Shown: positions 17,256 to 26,614, counted from the stretch's first letter. The stretch: 64,000 nt of DNA from Caldicoprobacter algeriensis (GCF_023838525.1 NZ_JAHUQD010000010.1:1-64000); one strand, 5' to 3'. Notes: a model not told the origin generated them from the letters alone. Numbers and translations are program-made.

Positions 17256-17639
17256 ATGAATACAGATCAAAAAGCTGGTGCAAAGGTGTGGTACATACCG
17301 GATTGTTATTATCCTTCTATAAGCAGTCCAGGGCACTATGCAAGTCATGAAGCGGTATGCGTTCTCAATCCGGGAAAGGAAGACGCTCATATAACCTTAA
17401 CTTTGTATTTTGAAGATCGAGAACCCATGCGCGGTTTTCATGCTGTGTGTAAAGCTGAGCGTACCAACCATATACGTCTGGATAAGATAAAGGACACAAA
17501 TGGCAACGGGGTGCCCAAGGGTGTGCCCTATGCCATAATGGTAGAGAGCGACCAGCCGATAATAGTTCAATATTCCAGGCTGGACACCACACAAGCTGAG
17601 ATGGCCTTGATGACAACCATGGCCTATCCGGTTAAGTGA
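17256..17639 (+). CDS. Sensory rhodopsin transducer-like (ASRT family) protein
   Basis: The start is ATG 17256, behind TGGAGGGTGG. The 127-aa protein is a small all-beta protein matching the Anabaena sensory rhodopsin transducer family: KVWYIPDCYYP, SHEAVCVLNPGKEDA, LTLYFEDREP, QPIIVQYSRLDTTQAEMAL and TTMAYP. Outside cyanobacteria, members often sit in sugar-degradation operons, where a sugar- or metabolite-binding role is suspected. Here it lies between rhaB and rhaI, which supports a link to rhamnose. No rhodopsin gene is present, so photosensing is unlikely. Confidence 0.85.
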   Translation: MNTDQKAGAKVWYIPDCYYPSISSPGHYASHEAVCVLNPGKEDAHITLTLYFEDREPMRGFHAVCKAERTNHIRLDKIKDTNGNGVPKGVPYAIMVESDQPIIVQYSRLDTTQAEMALMTTMAYPVK

Positions 17640-17796
17640 TTATGATTTCTTATTTGAGGTAAGCAACATGAAATCACCGCAAGCTGTAATGCAAGTTTGT
17701 GAATTGCATTTTGCATGCTGAACTGCTTATTATAAAAAAAATGACAAAGTTCAATACAAATAGTAAAACTATTTTAACAGAAAGGAGAATGCGAGT

Positions 17797-19017
17797 ATGA
17801 CGAGAGATCAAATATATGCTTTGTGGGAGCAGAGGCAGAAAGACAGAGGTATAGATGTAGAGTGGGTAAAGGAAAGGCTCAAAAGCTTTAAAGTAGAGAC
17901 CCCTTCCTGGGGATATGGAGATTCGGGGACGAGGTTTAAGGTTTTCAAGCAAAGGGGAGTGCCAAGAAACCTGTTTGAGAAGCTGGAGGATGCCGCTCAG
18001 GTGAATAAGGTAACCGGGATGTGCCCCACCGTGGCTATTCATATTCCATGGGATAAGGTAGATGACTTTGAAAAGGTGAAGGAATATGCAGCCAGCCTTG
18101 GATTGAAGATTGGTGCGGTCAATCCCAACTTATTTCAGGACGATGATTATAAATTTGGGAGCCTCACAAATACCGATGCTTCTGTAAGGAGAAAAGCTAT
18201 AGACCATATCATGGAATGCATAGAGATTGCACGAAAGGTCGATTCCAAGATAATCAGCCTATGGCTTGCCGATGGAACCAATTATCCCGGGCAGGGAGAT
18301 ATCCGTGCGCGCAAGAACTGGCTTGAAGAGGCGCTGTTCGAGGTCGTCAACGCCATGGACAGCGATATGAGGCTTTTGATTGAATACAAGTTCTTTGAAC
18401 CGGCCTTTTATCACACCGACATAGCCGATTGGGGTATGGCCTATGCCTTTGCCATGAAACTGGGCGAAAAGGCTCAAGTGCTGGTAGACCTGGGACACCA
18501 TCCGCTGGGGACCAACGTGGAACACATTGTGGCCTTCCTGCTGGATGAGGGAAAGATTGGAGGTTTTCATTTTAACAACAAAAAGTATGCCGATGACGAT
18601 TTAATCGTGGGCTCCATCAATCCCTATGAGCTGTTCCTGATTTTCAACGAGCTGGTGGCCGCCAGCCTTGATCCCAAGACGGCTAAAACGGCAGAAAACA
18701 TAGCGTATATGATTGACCAAAGCCACAACATAGAGCCCAAGATACCCGCCATGATCCGCTCGGTGTTGAACGTGCAGACTGCATACGCCAAAGCTTTGCT
18801 GGTGAATCGCGAGGTATTGAAAGAAGCGCAAATGCGCAACGACGTCATGGCGGCAGAGGCTGCAGTGCGCGAGGCTTTTGAATGCGATGTAATGCCTTTA
18901 CTTGAAGCGGTGCGTGAAGAGATGGGTCTTGCACCTGATCCCATGAAGGCATACCTGGAAAGCGGCTATGGCGAGAAGATTTTGGAAAGAGGCATAGGCG
19001 GACAGGGTTGGGAATAA
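17797..19017 (+). CDS. rhaI: L-rhamnose isomerase (RhaI type)
   Basis: The 406-aa TIM-barrel enzyme resembles the Pseudomonas-type RhaI. Motifs are [88 protein letters not shown] and [19 protein letters not shown], which carry the metal ligands (Glu, Asp, His). It converts L-rhamnose to L-rhamnulose. GAAAGGAG precedes the ATG. It is the third gene of the rhamnose locus and is followed by a strong terminator. Confidence 0.94.
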   Translation: MTRDQIYALWEQRQKDRGIDVEWVKERLKSFKVETPSWGYGDSGTRFKVFKQRGVPRNLFEKLEDAAQVNKVTGMCPTVAIHIPWDKVDDFEKVKEYAASLGLKIGAVNPNLFQDDDYKFGSLTNTDASVRRKAIDHIMECIEIARKVDSKIISLWLADGTNYPGQGDIRARKNWLEEALFEVVNAMDSDMRLLIEYKFFEPAFYHTDIADWGMAYAFAMKLGEKAQVLVDLGHHPLGTNVEHIVAFLLDEGKIGGFHFNNKKYADDDLIVGSINPYELFLIFNELVAASLDPKTAKTAENIAYMIDQSHNIEPKIPAMIRSVLNVQTAYAKALLVNREVLKEAQMRNDVMAAEAAVREAFECDVMPLLEAVREEMGLAPDPMKAYLESGYGEKILERGIGGQGWE

Positions 19018-19026
19018 AGGTTTATG

Positions 19027-19089
19027 CCTGTGGACATCAGCGGTTTACAGCTCAAAAGCTGTGCTGATGGATGAAGCAGGGTTTTTTTT
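19027..19089 (+). terminator. Terminator of the rhamnose operon
   Basis: A nested hairpin (CCTG/CAGG; CATCAGC 19035-19041/GCTGATG 19063-19069; ACAGCT/AGCTGT around loop CAAA) is followed by eight T residues at 19082-19089. Confidence 0.8.
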
Positions 19090-19128
19090 CTTTTTGCGTT
19101 TTTATGTTAAATCCTATAAAAACTGCTG

Positions 19129-19189
19129 AGGATACTGGACCATAATGGAAGACTAGGGCGCTGCGGACCATCGTGGAAGACTGTATCCT
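19129..19189. repeat. Small repeat element with 7-bp inverted ends
   Basis: AGGATAC (19129-19135) and GTATCCT (19183-19189) bracket two near-identical 18-base direct repeats, GGACCAT..TGGAAGACT (19137-19154 and 19165-19182). No coding is visible. It lies in a 730-base gene-poor gap and may be an IS or MITE scar. Confidence 0.55.
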
Positions 19190-19587
19190 GTTGAATTTTA
19201 TTTTCAGCCTATAATGCTTCTGTGGTCCACGTTACGTCTATGAAATCGTAACCATAACTGCACTATATAAAATGGCTATATGACCACATCTGTTTTCGAC
19301 AATGTGCAATGGAAAGAGTCACTTCTGGTTTTAGAAAGCAATTCCTGTATTACTGCATTCGGGCGTATTATTATGTTAAGTTAGCATATTTGTGAAAGCA
19401 ATTTTATATATATGCAAAGTGCCTTGTTTAGAAAGTGCTTTATTTAAGATGAGAAAAAAGTTTTTTCTGTAGCAAGTCAGGTCAAGGAAATGGAAAGTCA
19501 GACTCGGGTATGGTTGTTTACATATCGAAAAAGCGAATATGAGTTTTAGAAAGAGGAATAACTTACTTTAATGTTTTTATTTTTTCT

Positions 19588-19721
19588 ATAAGTAAGTCGA
19601 CAAAGTAGCTACGAAAATTTTGTGCAAACAAGGGTAATAAAAATGTATAAAAATTCCAATAATTGATATACCAATAATTACATAAAGGGTAATAGCCACC
19701 TTTGTCGAAATAGTTACTTAT
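19588..19721. repeat. Imperfect inverted repeat, probable IS end region
   Basis: ATAAGTAA (19588-19595) pairs with TTACTTAT (19714-19721), and TCGACAAAG (19597-19605) with CTTTGTCGA (19700-19708). The enclosed sequence is about 94 bases and A+T-rich. It sits 30 bases before an ORF whose N-terminus looks like a transposase, so it is probably the left-end region of that IS. Confidence 0.55.
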
Positions 19722-19751
19722 CACAAAAAAATAAACTAGTGGTATTACCCT

Positions 19752-20549
19752 ATGGATAGAATAACATTTTCAGCTACTGATTGCAATACCAATGAGACTG
19801 TTTCGGTTTGGCTGGCTTCAGTACTACAGTTTGCTCTCGATATTGGCTTTTTCAAACCTTTTGAAACTTTTAAACTCAAAATGAAGGAGGTTCGCTATAC
19901 CGCAACCCAGAAATTGTTTACCCTTATAGCCTCTATTATTATGGGCTTTGTGGGCACGCCCTATCTATGCCATGTGTTGAGCCAGAATGGCTACAGCGAT
20001 GTGGCTTACAAACTGCTCTTGCAGACCGATTACCCGTCATGGCTGTATCAGGTGACTAAGGGTGCAACCACCATTTGGGAGCACTGGGATGGAATTAAGC
20101 CGGATGGCTCTTTCTGGAGTCCCGACATGAACTCTTTCAACCACTATGCCTATGGCTCCATTGGGGATTGGCTTTACAGGGTGGTGGCTGGAATTGATAC
20201 GGATGAAGAAAGGACCGGATATAAGCATATATACATCAGGCCAACGCTGGGTGAGGGGTTGACCTATGCAAAGGCCGAGCTAAAATCGATGTACGGAAAG
20301 ATCAAATCTGAGTGGAGGATACAGGACGGCTGTATAGAAATATCGGTATGTGTGCCTCACAATACAACTGCTACTGTGGTGTTGCCGTTTGCTACATCTG
20401 ATGCGGTTTATGAGAGCGGCAAAAAATTGATAGAGACAGAAGGAATATTAGAGCATGAAACAGTTGATGATGGTGTGAAAGTGGAAATAGGATCTGGAGA
20501 GTATGCCTTTAGGTATAAAATGCAAAGGTCTGATGTTGCGCTTAAATGA
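19752..20549 (+). pseudogene. Chimeric relic: transposase N-terminus fused to GH78 alpha-L-rhamnosidase C-terminus
   Basis: From about 19940 the frame encodes the unmistakable C-terminal part of a GH78 rhamnosidase: GFVGTPYLCHVLSQNGYSDV, TKGATTIWEHWDGIKPDGSF, SFNHYAYGSIGDWLYR and the final beta domain. GH78 enzymes are usually 850-1000 aa; only about 200 remain. The first 64 residues (SVWLASVLQFALDIGFF, MKEVRYTATQKLFTLIA) are unrelated to GH78 and resemble the start of DDE transposases. Two of three general-acid/base regions of the (alpha/alpha)6 barrel are lost, so rhamnosidase activity is not expected. There is no obvious ribosome site. Probably a deletion between an IS and the rhamnosidase joined them in frame. 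Confidence 0.75.
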
Positions 20550-20620
20550 TGTTCAATGTACATTAACATTCTACAAATATTGCCATGTTTATTTTCGATT
20601 TTGCTGCATATAATAAGACT

Positions 20621-20692
20621 ACAAGGACTTGCCACAGGATATTGCTTTTAAGCATATCCAGGCGCTCATACCTTAAGTGGTGAGTCCTTTTT
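20621..20692 (+). ncRNA. Candidate structured RNA or compound attenuator
   Basis: A TATAAT box (20609-20614) stands 7 bases before a compact fold. The outer stem is AAGGACT (20623-20629)/AGTCCTT (20683-20689), continued by CCAC (20632-20635)/GTGG (20677-20680) across a symmetric UG/UG internal loop. The inner hairpin is GGATAT (20637-20642)/ATATCC (20654-20659). The fold ends in a T run. No -35 of quality is visible. It matches no riboswitch class I can recall. It could equally be a terminator for the upstream relic. Confidence 0.45.
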
Positions 20693-20735
20693 GAGGGGCC
20701 TTTGACGACGACGTCGAAGGTCCCTCTTGATTTTT
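20693..20735 (+). terminator. Terminator before the YesM-like gene
   Basis: A 15-bp stem (20693-20707/20712-20726, two G-U pairs) with a 4-nt loop is followed by a T-rich tail. It directly follows the candidate structured RNA. Confidence 0.8.
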
Positions 20736-20741
20736 CATTGG

Positions 20742-20770
20742 TTGCATTATCGCTGAATTTTGTCTATACT
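20742..20770 (+). promoter_or_regulatory. Promoter of the YesM/YesN-like pair
   Basis: TTGCAT (20742-20747), 17-base spacer, TATACT (20765-20770), about 90 bases before the kinase start. Confidence 0.7.
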
Positions 20771-20859
20771 TTGTATTAGATAGTGTATTAGATATCTTTT
20801 TAAATTTACATCTTGTCATCGCTAAATGAGAAGTGTAATGAGCTTAAGCCTGAAAGGTT

Positions 20860-22662
20860 GTGAAATTTATAATGTTTACAAAGTTCTTAAATGATTTACC
20901 TTTGCGGGACAAGCTGATGTTGTCCTATTTTATAATATTGTTATTGGCATTGTCTATGTTTGGCGGTTTTGCATTTCAAAGGTCAACTGTTGTAATAAAA
21001 CAGCAGGTGGAAGCCTCTACCGATCAAATTATTATGCAGGCAAAAAACAATTTAGAGTCCTATATGCGAGATGTAGAAAACGTGCTCATGAAAATACATT
21101 TTGACAGTACCGTTCAGGAGGTATTAAGAGCCCATCAGCCTAGCGATAATTTTCAATTAAATATGGGTATTAAAACGCTAGAACGCATTATATTAGGCGC
21201 TGATATTTTTAGAAAAAAAACTTCTTCAATTCAATTATTTGCGTTTGAAAAAAACAAGTATCCGTCTTTGCGTGCAGGTGATTATGTATTTTCTAGTAAA
21301 AGCGTCGAACAGGAGGTTTGGTTTAAAAAGACTGTTGAAATGGAGGGAAGAATGTATTGGTATGCAGATAAAGATCAAGTTTGTGTCGCGCGATTGATTG
21401 TAGATGTTAATGATCCGGGCCGCTTCTTGGGAATAATACAGGCAAAGGTGGATATCAATCAATTTTTTGGAGAGGTTGGTAAAATAAAGATTGGGAAAAC
21501 CGGAAGGGTATTTCTTGTAGATGATGATAGGATAATAACGCCAACAGATAATGAATTGGTGAAAATATTGAACAGTAAACCATCGTTCTTTTCTGAAATA
21601 TATAGGAGTGCTAACGGCAGCAATTTTGAAACATTCAATGACAAAGAATACTTAATAGTATATGAGGAACTTAGCGGTACGAAATGGAAGTTAATAGGGA
21701 TGGTACCTACCATTGAATTAGTAGAAAATGTAGGAGTCATACGAAATGCCCTATTTTTAATAGGAGCTATCAGTCTTGTTGTGGCGTCGATATCGTCGGT
21801 ATTTATTTCTTATAGGATATCGGGGCCTATACATGCTTTAGCTGATTGCATGAAGAATTTCGATGTTGATCAATATACCGAGGTTTCTGTACATTCAAAT
21901 GATGAAATAGGCGAGATTTACAGCAGCTTCAACAAAATGGTAAAAAGAATTCGGCAGCTCTTAAAAGAAGTAAGCGAACAAAGCCGCAGAGAAAAAGAAG
22001 CCGAACTTAGGGCGTTACAAGCCCAAATAAATTCACATTTTTTATACAATACCCTTGATTCTATAAACTGGCTAGCCATAAAATACGGCGTGGATGATAT
22101 AAGCCTTATCGTCAATTCGCTGGCGAATTTTCTTCGATACAGCTTAAATAAAGGGAGGGAGTTTATCTCCATTGCCAACGAGCTAGAACAGGTGAAAAGC
22201 TATATAACTATACAAAAATTTAGATTAAAGAACAAATTTGATGTTAAATTTCATGTTGATAAGGAAGTACTTCCCTACACCATAATAAAACTTACCCTTC
22301 AACCTCTGGTGGAAAACGCTATAAATCATGGCTTTGATGGAATAGATTATAAGGGTTTAATTGAAATAAATGCCTGGAAAGACGATAAATATGTCTATTT
22401 GGAGGTTACCGATAACGGTAAGGGTGGTGATGTGGATAGTCTTAATAGCATGTTGTTAGAGAATGAGAATGAGATATTAGAAAATAGAGGATATGGCATA
22501 CGAAACGTGAACGAGCGATTGAAACTCTATTTTGGAGAAGATTGTGGACTTAATTTTGAGGACAATGAGTACGGGGGTATAACAGTAACCGTTAAGGTAA
22601 AAGCGGTGTTATTTGGACAAATGGAGGGAGAGCACTATGATAAATCTACTGATAGTAGATGA
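20860..22662 (+). CDS. YesM-like sensor histidine kinase
   Basis: The 600-aa membrane kinase has two helices (about residues 18-40 and 293-316) flanking an extracytoplasmic Cache-like sensor. A HAMP domain (about 317-370) follows, then a His_kinase domain with phosphoacceptor His in QINSHFLYNTLDSINWLA. The HATPase has an N box (VENAINHGFDG), a G1 box (VTDNGKG) and GYGIRNVNERLKLY. This architecture is the LytS/YesM class that senses sugars or pairs with sugar ABC transporters. The start is uncertain: GTG 20860 or ATG 20872, since AAAGG is too close to one and rather far from the other. The 3' end overlaps the regulator gene by 26 bases. Confidence 0.92.
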   Translation: MKFIMFTKFLNDLPLRDKLMLSYFIILLLALSMFGGFAFQRSTVVIKQQVEASTDQIIMQAKNNLESYMRDVENVLMKIHFDSTVQEVLRAHQPSDNFQLNMGIKTLERIILGADIFRKKTSSIQLFAFEKNKYPSLRAGDYVFSSKSVEQEVWFKKTVEMEGRMYWYADKDQVCVARLIVDVNDPGRFLGIIQAKVDINQFFGEVGKIKIGKTGRVFLVDDDRIITPTDNELVKILNSKPSFFSEIYRSANGSNFETFNDKEYLIVYEELSGTKWKLIGMVPTIELVENVGVIRNALFLIGAISLVVASISSVFISYRISGPIHALADCMKNFDVDQYTEVSVHSNDEIGEIYSSFNKMVKRIRQLLKEVSEQSRREKEAELRALQAQINSHFLYNTLDSINWLAIKYGVDDISLIVNSLANFLRYSLNKGREFISIANELEQVKSYITIQKFRLKNKFDVKFHVDKEVLPYTIIKLTLQPLVENAINHGFDGIDYKGLIEINAWKDDKYVYLEVTDNGKGGDVDSLNSMLLENENEILENRGYGIRNVNERLKLYFGEDCGLNFEDNEYGGITVTVKVKAVLFGQMEGEHYDKSTDSR

Positions 22663-24217
22663 TGAAGAGACCATAAGAGAAGGGTTAAAGGATCATGTTC
22701 CATGGGATGAGATGGGGATAAATATTGTCGGTACAGCGGAAGATGGCATAGATGCTTTAGATAAGATAAAGCAGTTAAAGCCGGATATCGTTATTGTCGA
22801 TATCAAGATGCCACGTATGGATGGGTTGCAGTTGGCCCAGAAGCTAAAAATTCTTGCTCCACATGTAAAAATAGTATTTCTTACTGGCTATGACGATTTT
22901 TCTTATGCTCAGCAGGCTGTGACCCTGGGGGTAGATGATTATGTATTAAAACCGGTTTCACGCAGCGCTCTCTTTGAATGTATACAACGAGTTAAAAATA
23001 AGCTGTTTGACGAAAAAAAAGAACGAGAGGAAAGGGAGGCACTTAAAAAGCATATAGTAGAGAGCTTGCCCTTTTTAAAAGCGTGGTTTTTTAGTGCGAT
23101 TAAAAACACGGAGGATATATGGAAAAAATTATCTTTCATAAATATAGATTTTAAGAATGGAGAATTTTTAGCAGTAGTTATAACTATAGACGATGCAAAC
23201 GATAAGGACGATTATTACACTTTATTTAAATTGTATAATAGGATAAAGTTTTTACTTGAGGGTATGGAACATTTAAAATCAGTGATATTTTTTGATGAGC
23301 ATATTTTTACCATTATATTGAATTTCCCCGCCAGTATTACAAAGGACCAAATATCGAAAATTACTCTAGACACGTTGTACAAAATAAAGGAGCTACTAGA
23401 TTATATATTTGATGGTTCTTACACCGTAGGGGTAGGTCGAACTGTGGATGATATACGGTATATTGAACGCAGCTATAAAGATGCTCTAGAAGCTTGTGAA
23501 TATAGGTTTTATATGGGTGAAAGGCAGATCATATACATTGATGATGTGGAACCCGCAACAAAAAGCTATAGGTATAAAATACCCGATGGCGAAGAATTTA
23601 TGACTATTATAAAAGTAGGCAATGAACAAAAGGCCAGAGCTTATTTAAAACGCATATTTGAAAACATGAAAGAGCAGCGAGAAAGTATGGATGTAGTAAA
23701 GAGAATATGTCTAGAACTTATTGTGTATATGTCTAAAGCTATATATGAAGTAGGTGAGCCACCAGAAGTGCTTTTTAATAAGACTGATCCGTGGTATGAG
23801 ATAAATAAGCGCTTTACAATAGATCAGCTGTATGAGTTTATGACGAATATAGTAGATGTTGTAATTGGGTATCTATCGTATCAGAGAAAAACCAGGAATC
23901 AAAAAATAGTAGAGCAAGTAAAGGATATAATAGATAAAGAATATTCAGCAGATATTTCGCTGGAATCAGTGTCAGAAAGGGTGTATATCTCACCGTGTTA
24001 TTTAAGCTCTATATTCAGCCAGGAAGCAGGGATAACGTTTAAAGAGTATCTCATAAAAGTACGTATTGAAAAGGCAAAAGAACTGCTGAAAGAACCATCT
24101 ATAAAGGTATATGAAGTTGCCCAAATGGTAGGTTATAAAGACCCTCATTATTTCAGCCAACTATTTAAGAAATATACCGGCATTACCCCAGTACAGTACC
24201 GTAACTCTCAAATATAG
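22637..24217 (+). CDS. YesN-like response regulator, AraC-type
   Basis: The start is ATG 22637, behind GGAGGGAG and inside the kinase gene. The 526-aa protein has a receiver domain (1-120; LLIVDDEET, phosphoacceptor Asp in VIVDIKMPRMDG, Lys in LKPV), a middle region of about 280 aa and a C-terminal AraC-type double helix-turn-helix (last 100 aa, SLESVSERVYISPCYLSSIF ... VAQMVGYKDPHYFSQLFKKY). It should activate genes for the adjacent transporter on signal from the kinase. A pair of GTTTACC repeats just downstream may be its site. Confidence 0.93.
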   Translation: MINLLIVDDEETIREGLKDHVPWDEMGINIVGTAEDGIDALDKIKQLKPDIVIVDIKMPRMDGLQLAQKLKILAPHVKIVFLTGYDDFSYAQQAVTLGVDDYVLKPVSRSALFECIQRVKNKLFDEKKEREEREALKKHIVESLPFLKAWFFSAIKNTEDIWKKLSFINIDFKNGEFLAVVITIDDANDKDDYYTLFKLYNRIKFLLEGMEHLKSVIFFDEHIFTIILNFPASITKDQISKITLDTLYKIKELLDYIFDGSYTVGVGRTVDDIRYIERSYKDALEACEYRFYMGERQIIYIDDVEPATKSYRYKIPDGEEFMTIIKVGNEQKARAYLKRIFENMKEQRESMDVVKRICLELIVYMSKAIYEVGEPPEVLFNKTDPWYEINKRFTIDQLYEFMTNIVDVVIGYLSYQRKTRNQKIVEQVKDIIDKEYSADISLESVSERVYISPCYLSSIFSQEAGITFKEYLIKVRIEKAKELLKEPSIKVYEVAQMVGYKDPHYFSQLFKKYTGITPVQYRNSQI

Positions 24218-24240
24218 AAAGAAAACAAACAAAATAGAAA

Positions 24241-24272
24241 GTTTACCGTATTTATTATGCCTCCCGTTTACC
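24241..24272 (+). promoter_or_regulatory. Direct repeat, candidate YesN operator
   Basis: GTTTACC occurs at 24241-24247 and 24266-24272, 25 bases apart in the same orientation, just before an A+T-rich TAATATATAG region upstream of the binding-protein gene. AraC-type regulators typically bind tandem direct half-sites. The link to YesN is inference. Confidence 0.45.
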
Positions 24273-24323
24273 CTAATATATAGATGTACCAGCTTTATAT
24301 TTAAAAAAGGGAGGTTTTTTCTT

Positions 24324-25628
24324 ATGAGGACGAAGAGGTTATTGGTTTTTCTGTTGATCTTTGCGGTGCTAGTATTTATGCTTGCGGCATGTGGTAGTTC
24401 TGAGAAGTCTGGCGATAATAGCACGGAATCACAACCAGAAGAAAAAGTAAGCGAGTCCAAATCCGAAGAAGTGGTTACAATTACTTATGCTAGAGGTAAA
24501 GACATTACGCCAGCTACCCAGAAGATGCTTGAAGCATTTGAAGACAAATATCCAAATATAAAGGTTAATTATCAGGAAATGCCATCACAAAGCGACCAGC
24601 AGCATAATGCTTTTGTAACTGCATTGAGCGCTGGGGACGACAGCGTTGATGTATACCGTTTGGACATAATATGGCCGTCGGAGTTTGCTTCAGCTGGGTG
24701 GATATTGCCTTTAGACGATTACTTTTCTGAAGAAGAAAGAGAAAAATTCCTGCAGGGTCCGATTCAAGGTTGTACCTATAACGGTAGCATATATGCGGTG
24801 CCGCTTTATACCGACGCAGGCGTTTTATATTACCGTAAAGATTTGATACCTAATCCGCCTGAAACATGGGATGAACTTTATAGTATTGGTAAGAAGCTTA
24901 TGGACGAAGGTAAAGTTGAATACGGATTTGTATTTCAGGCCAACCAATATGAAGGCCTTGTATGTAATGTGCTAGAATATATCCACAGCAATGGTGGCAA
25001 GGTAATTGACGGCTCAAATGTGGTATTAAATAGTGAGAATGCCATAGAGGCATTGAATATATTTAAGAAGATGCTGGATATAGCACCTGAAGGTGTCACT
25101 ACCTATATCGAGAATGATGGTGGAGTGATGTTCCAAGAGGGTAAAGTGGCTTTTATGAGAAATTGGCCCAGTTGGTGGAGTAAATTGAACAGCGATGAGT
25201 CGGCGGTTAAGGGTAAAGTTGGTGTGGCTCCAATACCGAAAGGGCCTAATGGAGATGCCACAGGGAAGGCAACGTTGGGTGGTTGGAATTTAGCTATAAA
25301 TAAAAATTCCAAAAATAAAGACGCAGCGTGGACGTTTATAGAGTTTATGACTGGCGAAGAAGCTCAAAAAATACAAGCAATAGAGGGCGGTTTTTTGCCT
25401 GTACGTCAGAATTTATATAAAGATGCGGATGTTATAAAGGCCAATCCACATTTTGAAAGTATGTATGACGTATTGGTCAATGCTTTACCAAGGCCGGTGT
25501 CACCATTTTATCCAAAAATATCAGAGTCTATACAAATAAATACGCATAAATTCCTGATGGGAGAGATTGATGCCAAGACAGCTATAGAGAATATGGCAAA
25601 AGAAATTCAAGAAATATTAGAGCAGTAA
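24324..25628 (+). CDS. CUT1-type sugar ABC transporter, solute-binding lipoprotein
   Basis: The 434-aa protein starts with a lipoprotein signal (FAVLVFMLAACGSS, Cys near residue 23), an Asp/Glu/Ser-rich tether and a family 1 extracellular binding domain: VTITYARGKDITPATQKMLE, DVYRLDIIWPSEFA, YAVPLYTDAGVLYYRKDL and AAWTFIEFMTGEEAQK. It captures an oligosaccharide outside the membrane and passes it to the two permeases that follow. AAAAGGGAGG precedes the ATG. The substrate is not determinable from the sequence. Confidence 0.93.
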   Translation: MRTKRLLVFLLIFAVLVFMLAACGSSEKSGDNSTESQPEEKVSESKSEEVVTITYARGKDITPATQKMLEAFEDKYPNIKVNYQEMPSQSDQQHNAFVTALSAGDDSVDVYRLDIIWPSEFASAGWILPLDDYFSEEEREKFLQGPIQGCTYNGSIYAVPLYTDAGVLYYRKDLIPNPPETWDELYSIGKKLMDEGKVEYGFVFQANQYEGLVCNVLEYIHSNGGKVIDGSNVVLNSENAIEALNIFKKMLDIAPEGVTTYIENDGGVMFQEGKVAFMRNWPSWWSKLNSDESAVKGKVGVAPIPKGPNGDATGKATLGGWNLAINKNSKNKDAAWTFIEFMTGEEAQKIQAIEGGFLPVRQNLYKDADVIKANPHFESMYDVLVNALPRPVSPFYPKISESIQINTHKFLMGEIDAKTAIENMAKEIQEILEQ

Positions 25629-25640
25629 AATTTTGCTCAA

Positions 25641-25666
25641 CAATCGGCCGAACATTCGGCCGATTG
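25641..25666 (+). terminator. Intra-operon hairpin between binding protein and permeases
   Basis: CAATCGGCCGA (25641-25651), loop ACAT, TCGGCCGATTG (25656-25666): a perfect 11-bp stem with only a short T-rich tail. Such hairpins stabilise or partly terminate transcripts so that the binding protein is made in excess. Confidence 0.7.
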
Positions 25667-25697
25667 TACTTTATAAACAGCCAAGGGGGTTTTTATC

Positions 25698-26600
25698 ATG
25701 CAAAAACGCCGTAGCATAAAAAGTACTGGCATACCCGAAAATATACTAGGTTATTTGATGGTAACGCCCGCACTTTTATGTATTTTGCTTATAGCAATAT
25801 TTCCAATTGTAAGAACATTTTCCTTAAGTTTGACTGATATGAAGATGCAATTCCCTGATGCGGCTAAATATATAGGATTGAACAATTATGTAAAGTTGTT
25901 GAAGGATGAGAGATTCTGGAATGCTACGTGTAATACACTGTTTTTTACGATAGTTTCAGTAGCTATGGAGCTAGTAATAGGCTTTACTATGGCTCTTGTT
26001 ATGAATATGCCGTTTAAAGGTAGAGGACTGGTACGCGCTGCAGTGTTGGTGCCTTGGGCTATTCCTACTACAATATCGGCTACGATGTGGAAATTTATGT
26101 ACCATGACCAGTTTGGCGTTATAAACGATATATTATTAAGGATGGGCCTTATAGATCAATATAAGCCATGGTTGGGTAGTACGCTGTCGGCTTTATGGTG
26201 CGCTATAATAGCCGATGTTTGGAAGACAGCGCCTTTTATGGGGTTACTGTTATTGGCCGGCCTTCAAACTATTCCAATTGAGCTATATGAGTCTGCTACT
26301 GTAGATGGTGCTGGAAGAATAAGGCGATTTTTTAATATCACTGTGCCTCTTATAATGCCAACCATGCTGGTGGCGCTTATATTTCGCACCCTTGATGCTT
26401 TCCGCGTATTTGATTTGATATTTGTTATGACAGGCGGTGGACCGGGCAATAGCACTGAGACTCTTTCAATGTACGCTTATACTATGCTTTTTAGAAATCT
26501 GGATTTTGGTTTAGGTTCTGCAATAGCAGTATTAATATTTATATTCGTATTCTTGATAAGCTTAATATATATTTACCTCTTAAATATCCAGAATGATTAA
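25698..26600 (+). CDS. Sugar ABC transporter permease (MalF/UgpA type)
   Basis: The 300-aa protein has six predicted membrane helices and the permease EAA loop (ELYESATVDGAGRIRRFFNI, then TVPLIMPTML). It forms the membrane channel with the next gene product. AAGGGGG precedes the ATG. No ATPase gene is present in the operon. Confidence 0.93.
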   Translation: MQKRRSIKSTGIPENILGYLMVTPALLCILLIAIFPIVRTFSLSLTDMKMQFPDAAKYIGLNNYVKLLKDERFWNATCNTLFFTIVSVAMELVIGFTMALVMNMPFKGRGLVRAAVLVPWAIPTTISATMWKFMYHDQFGVINDILLRMGLIDQYKPWLGSTLSALWCAIIADVWKTAPFMGLLLLAGLQTIPIELYESATVDGAGRIRRFFNITVPLIMPTMLVALIFRTLDAFRVFDLIFVMTGGGPGNSTETLSMYAYTMLFRNLDFGLGSAIAVLIFIFVFLISLIYIYLLNIQND

Positions 26601-26614
26601 GCGGAGGCGAAAGT

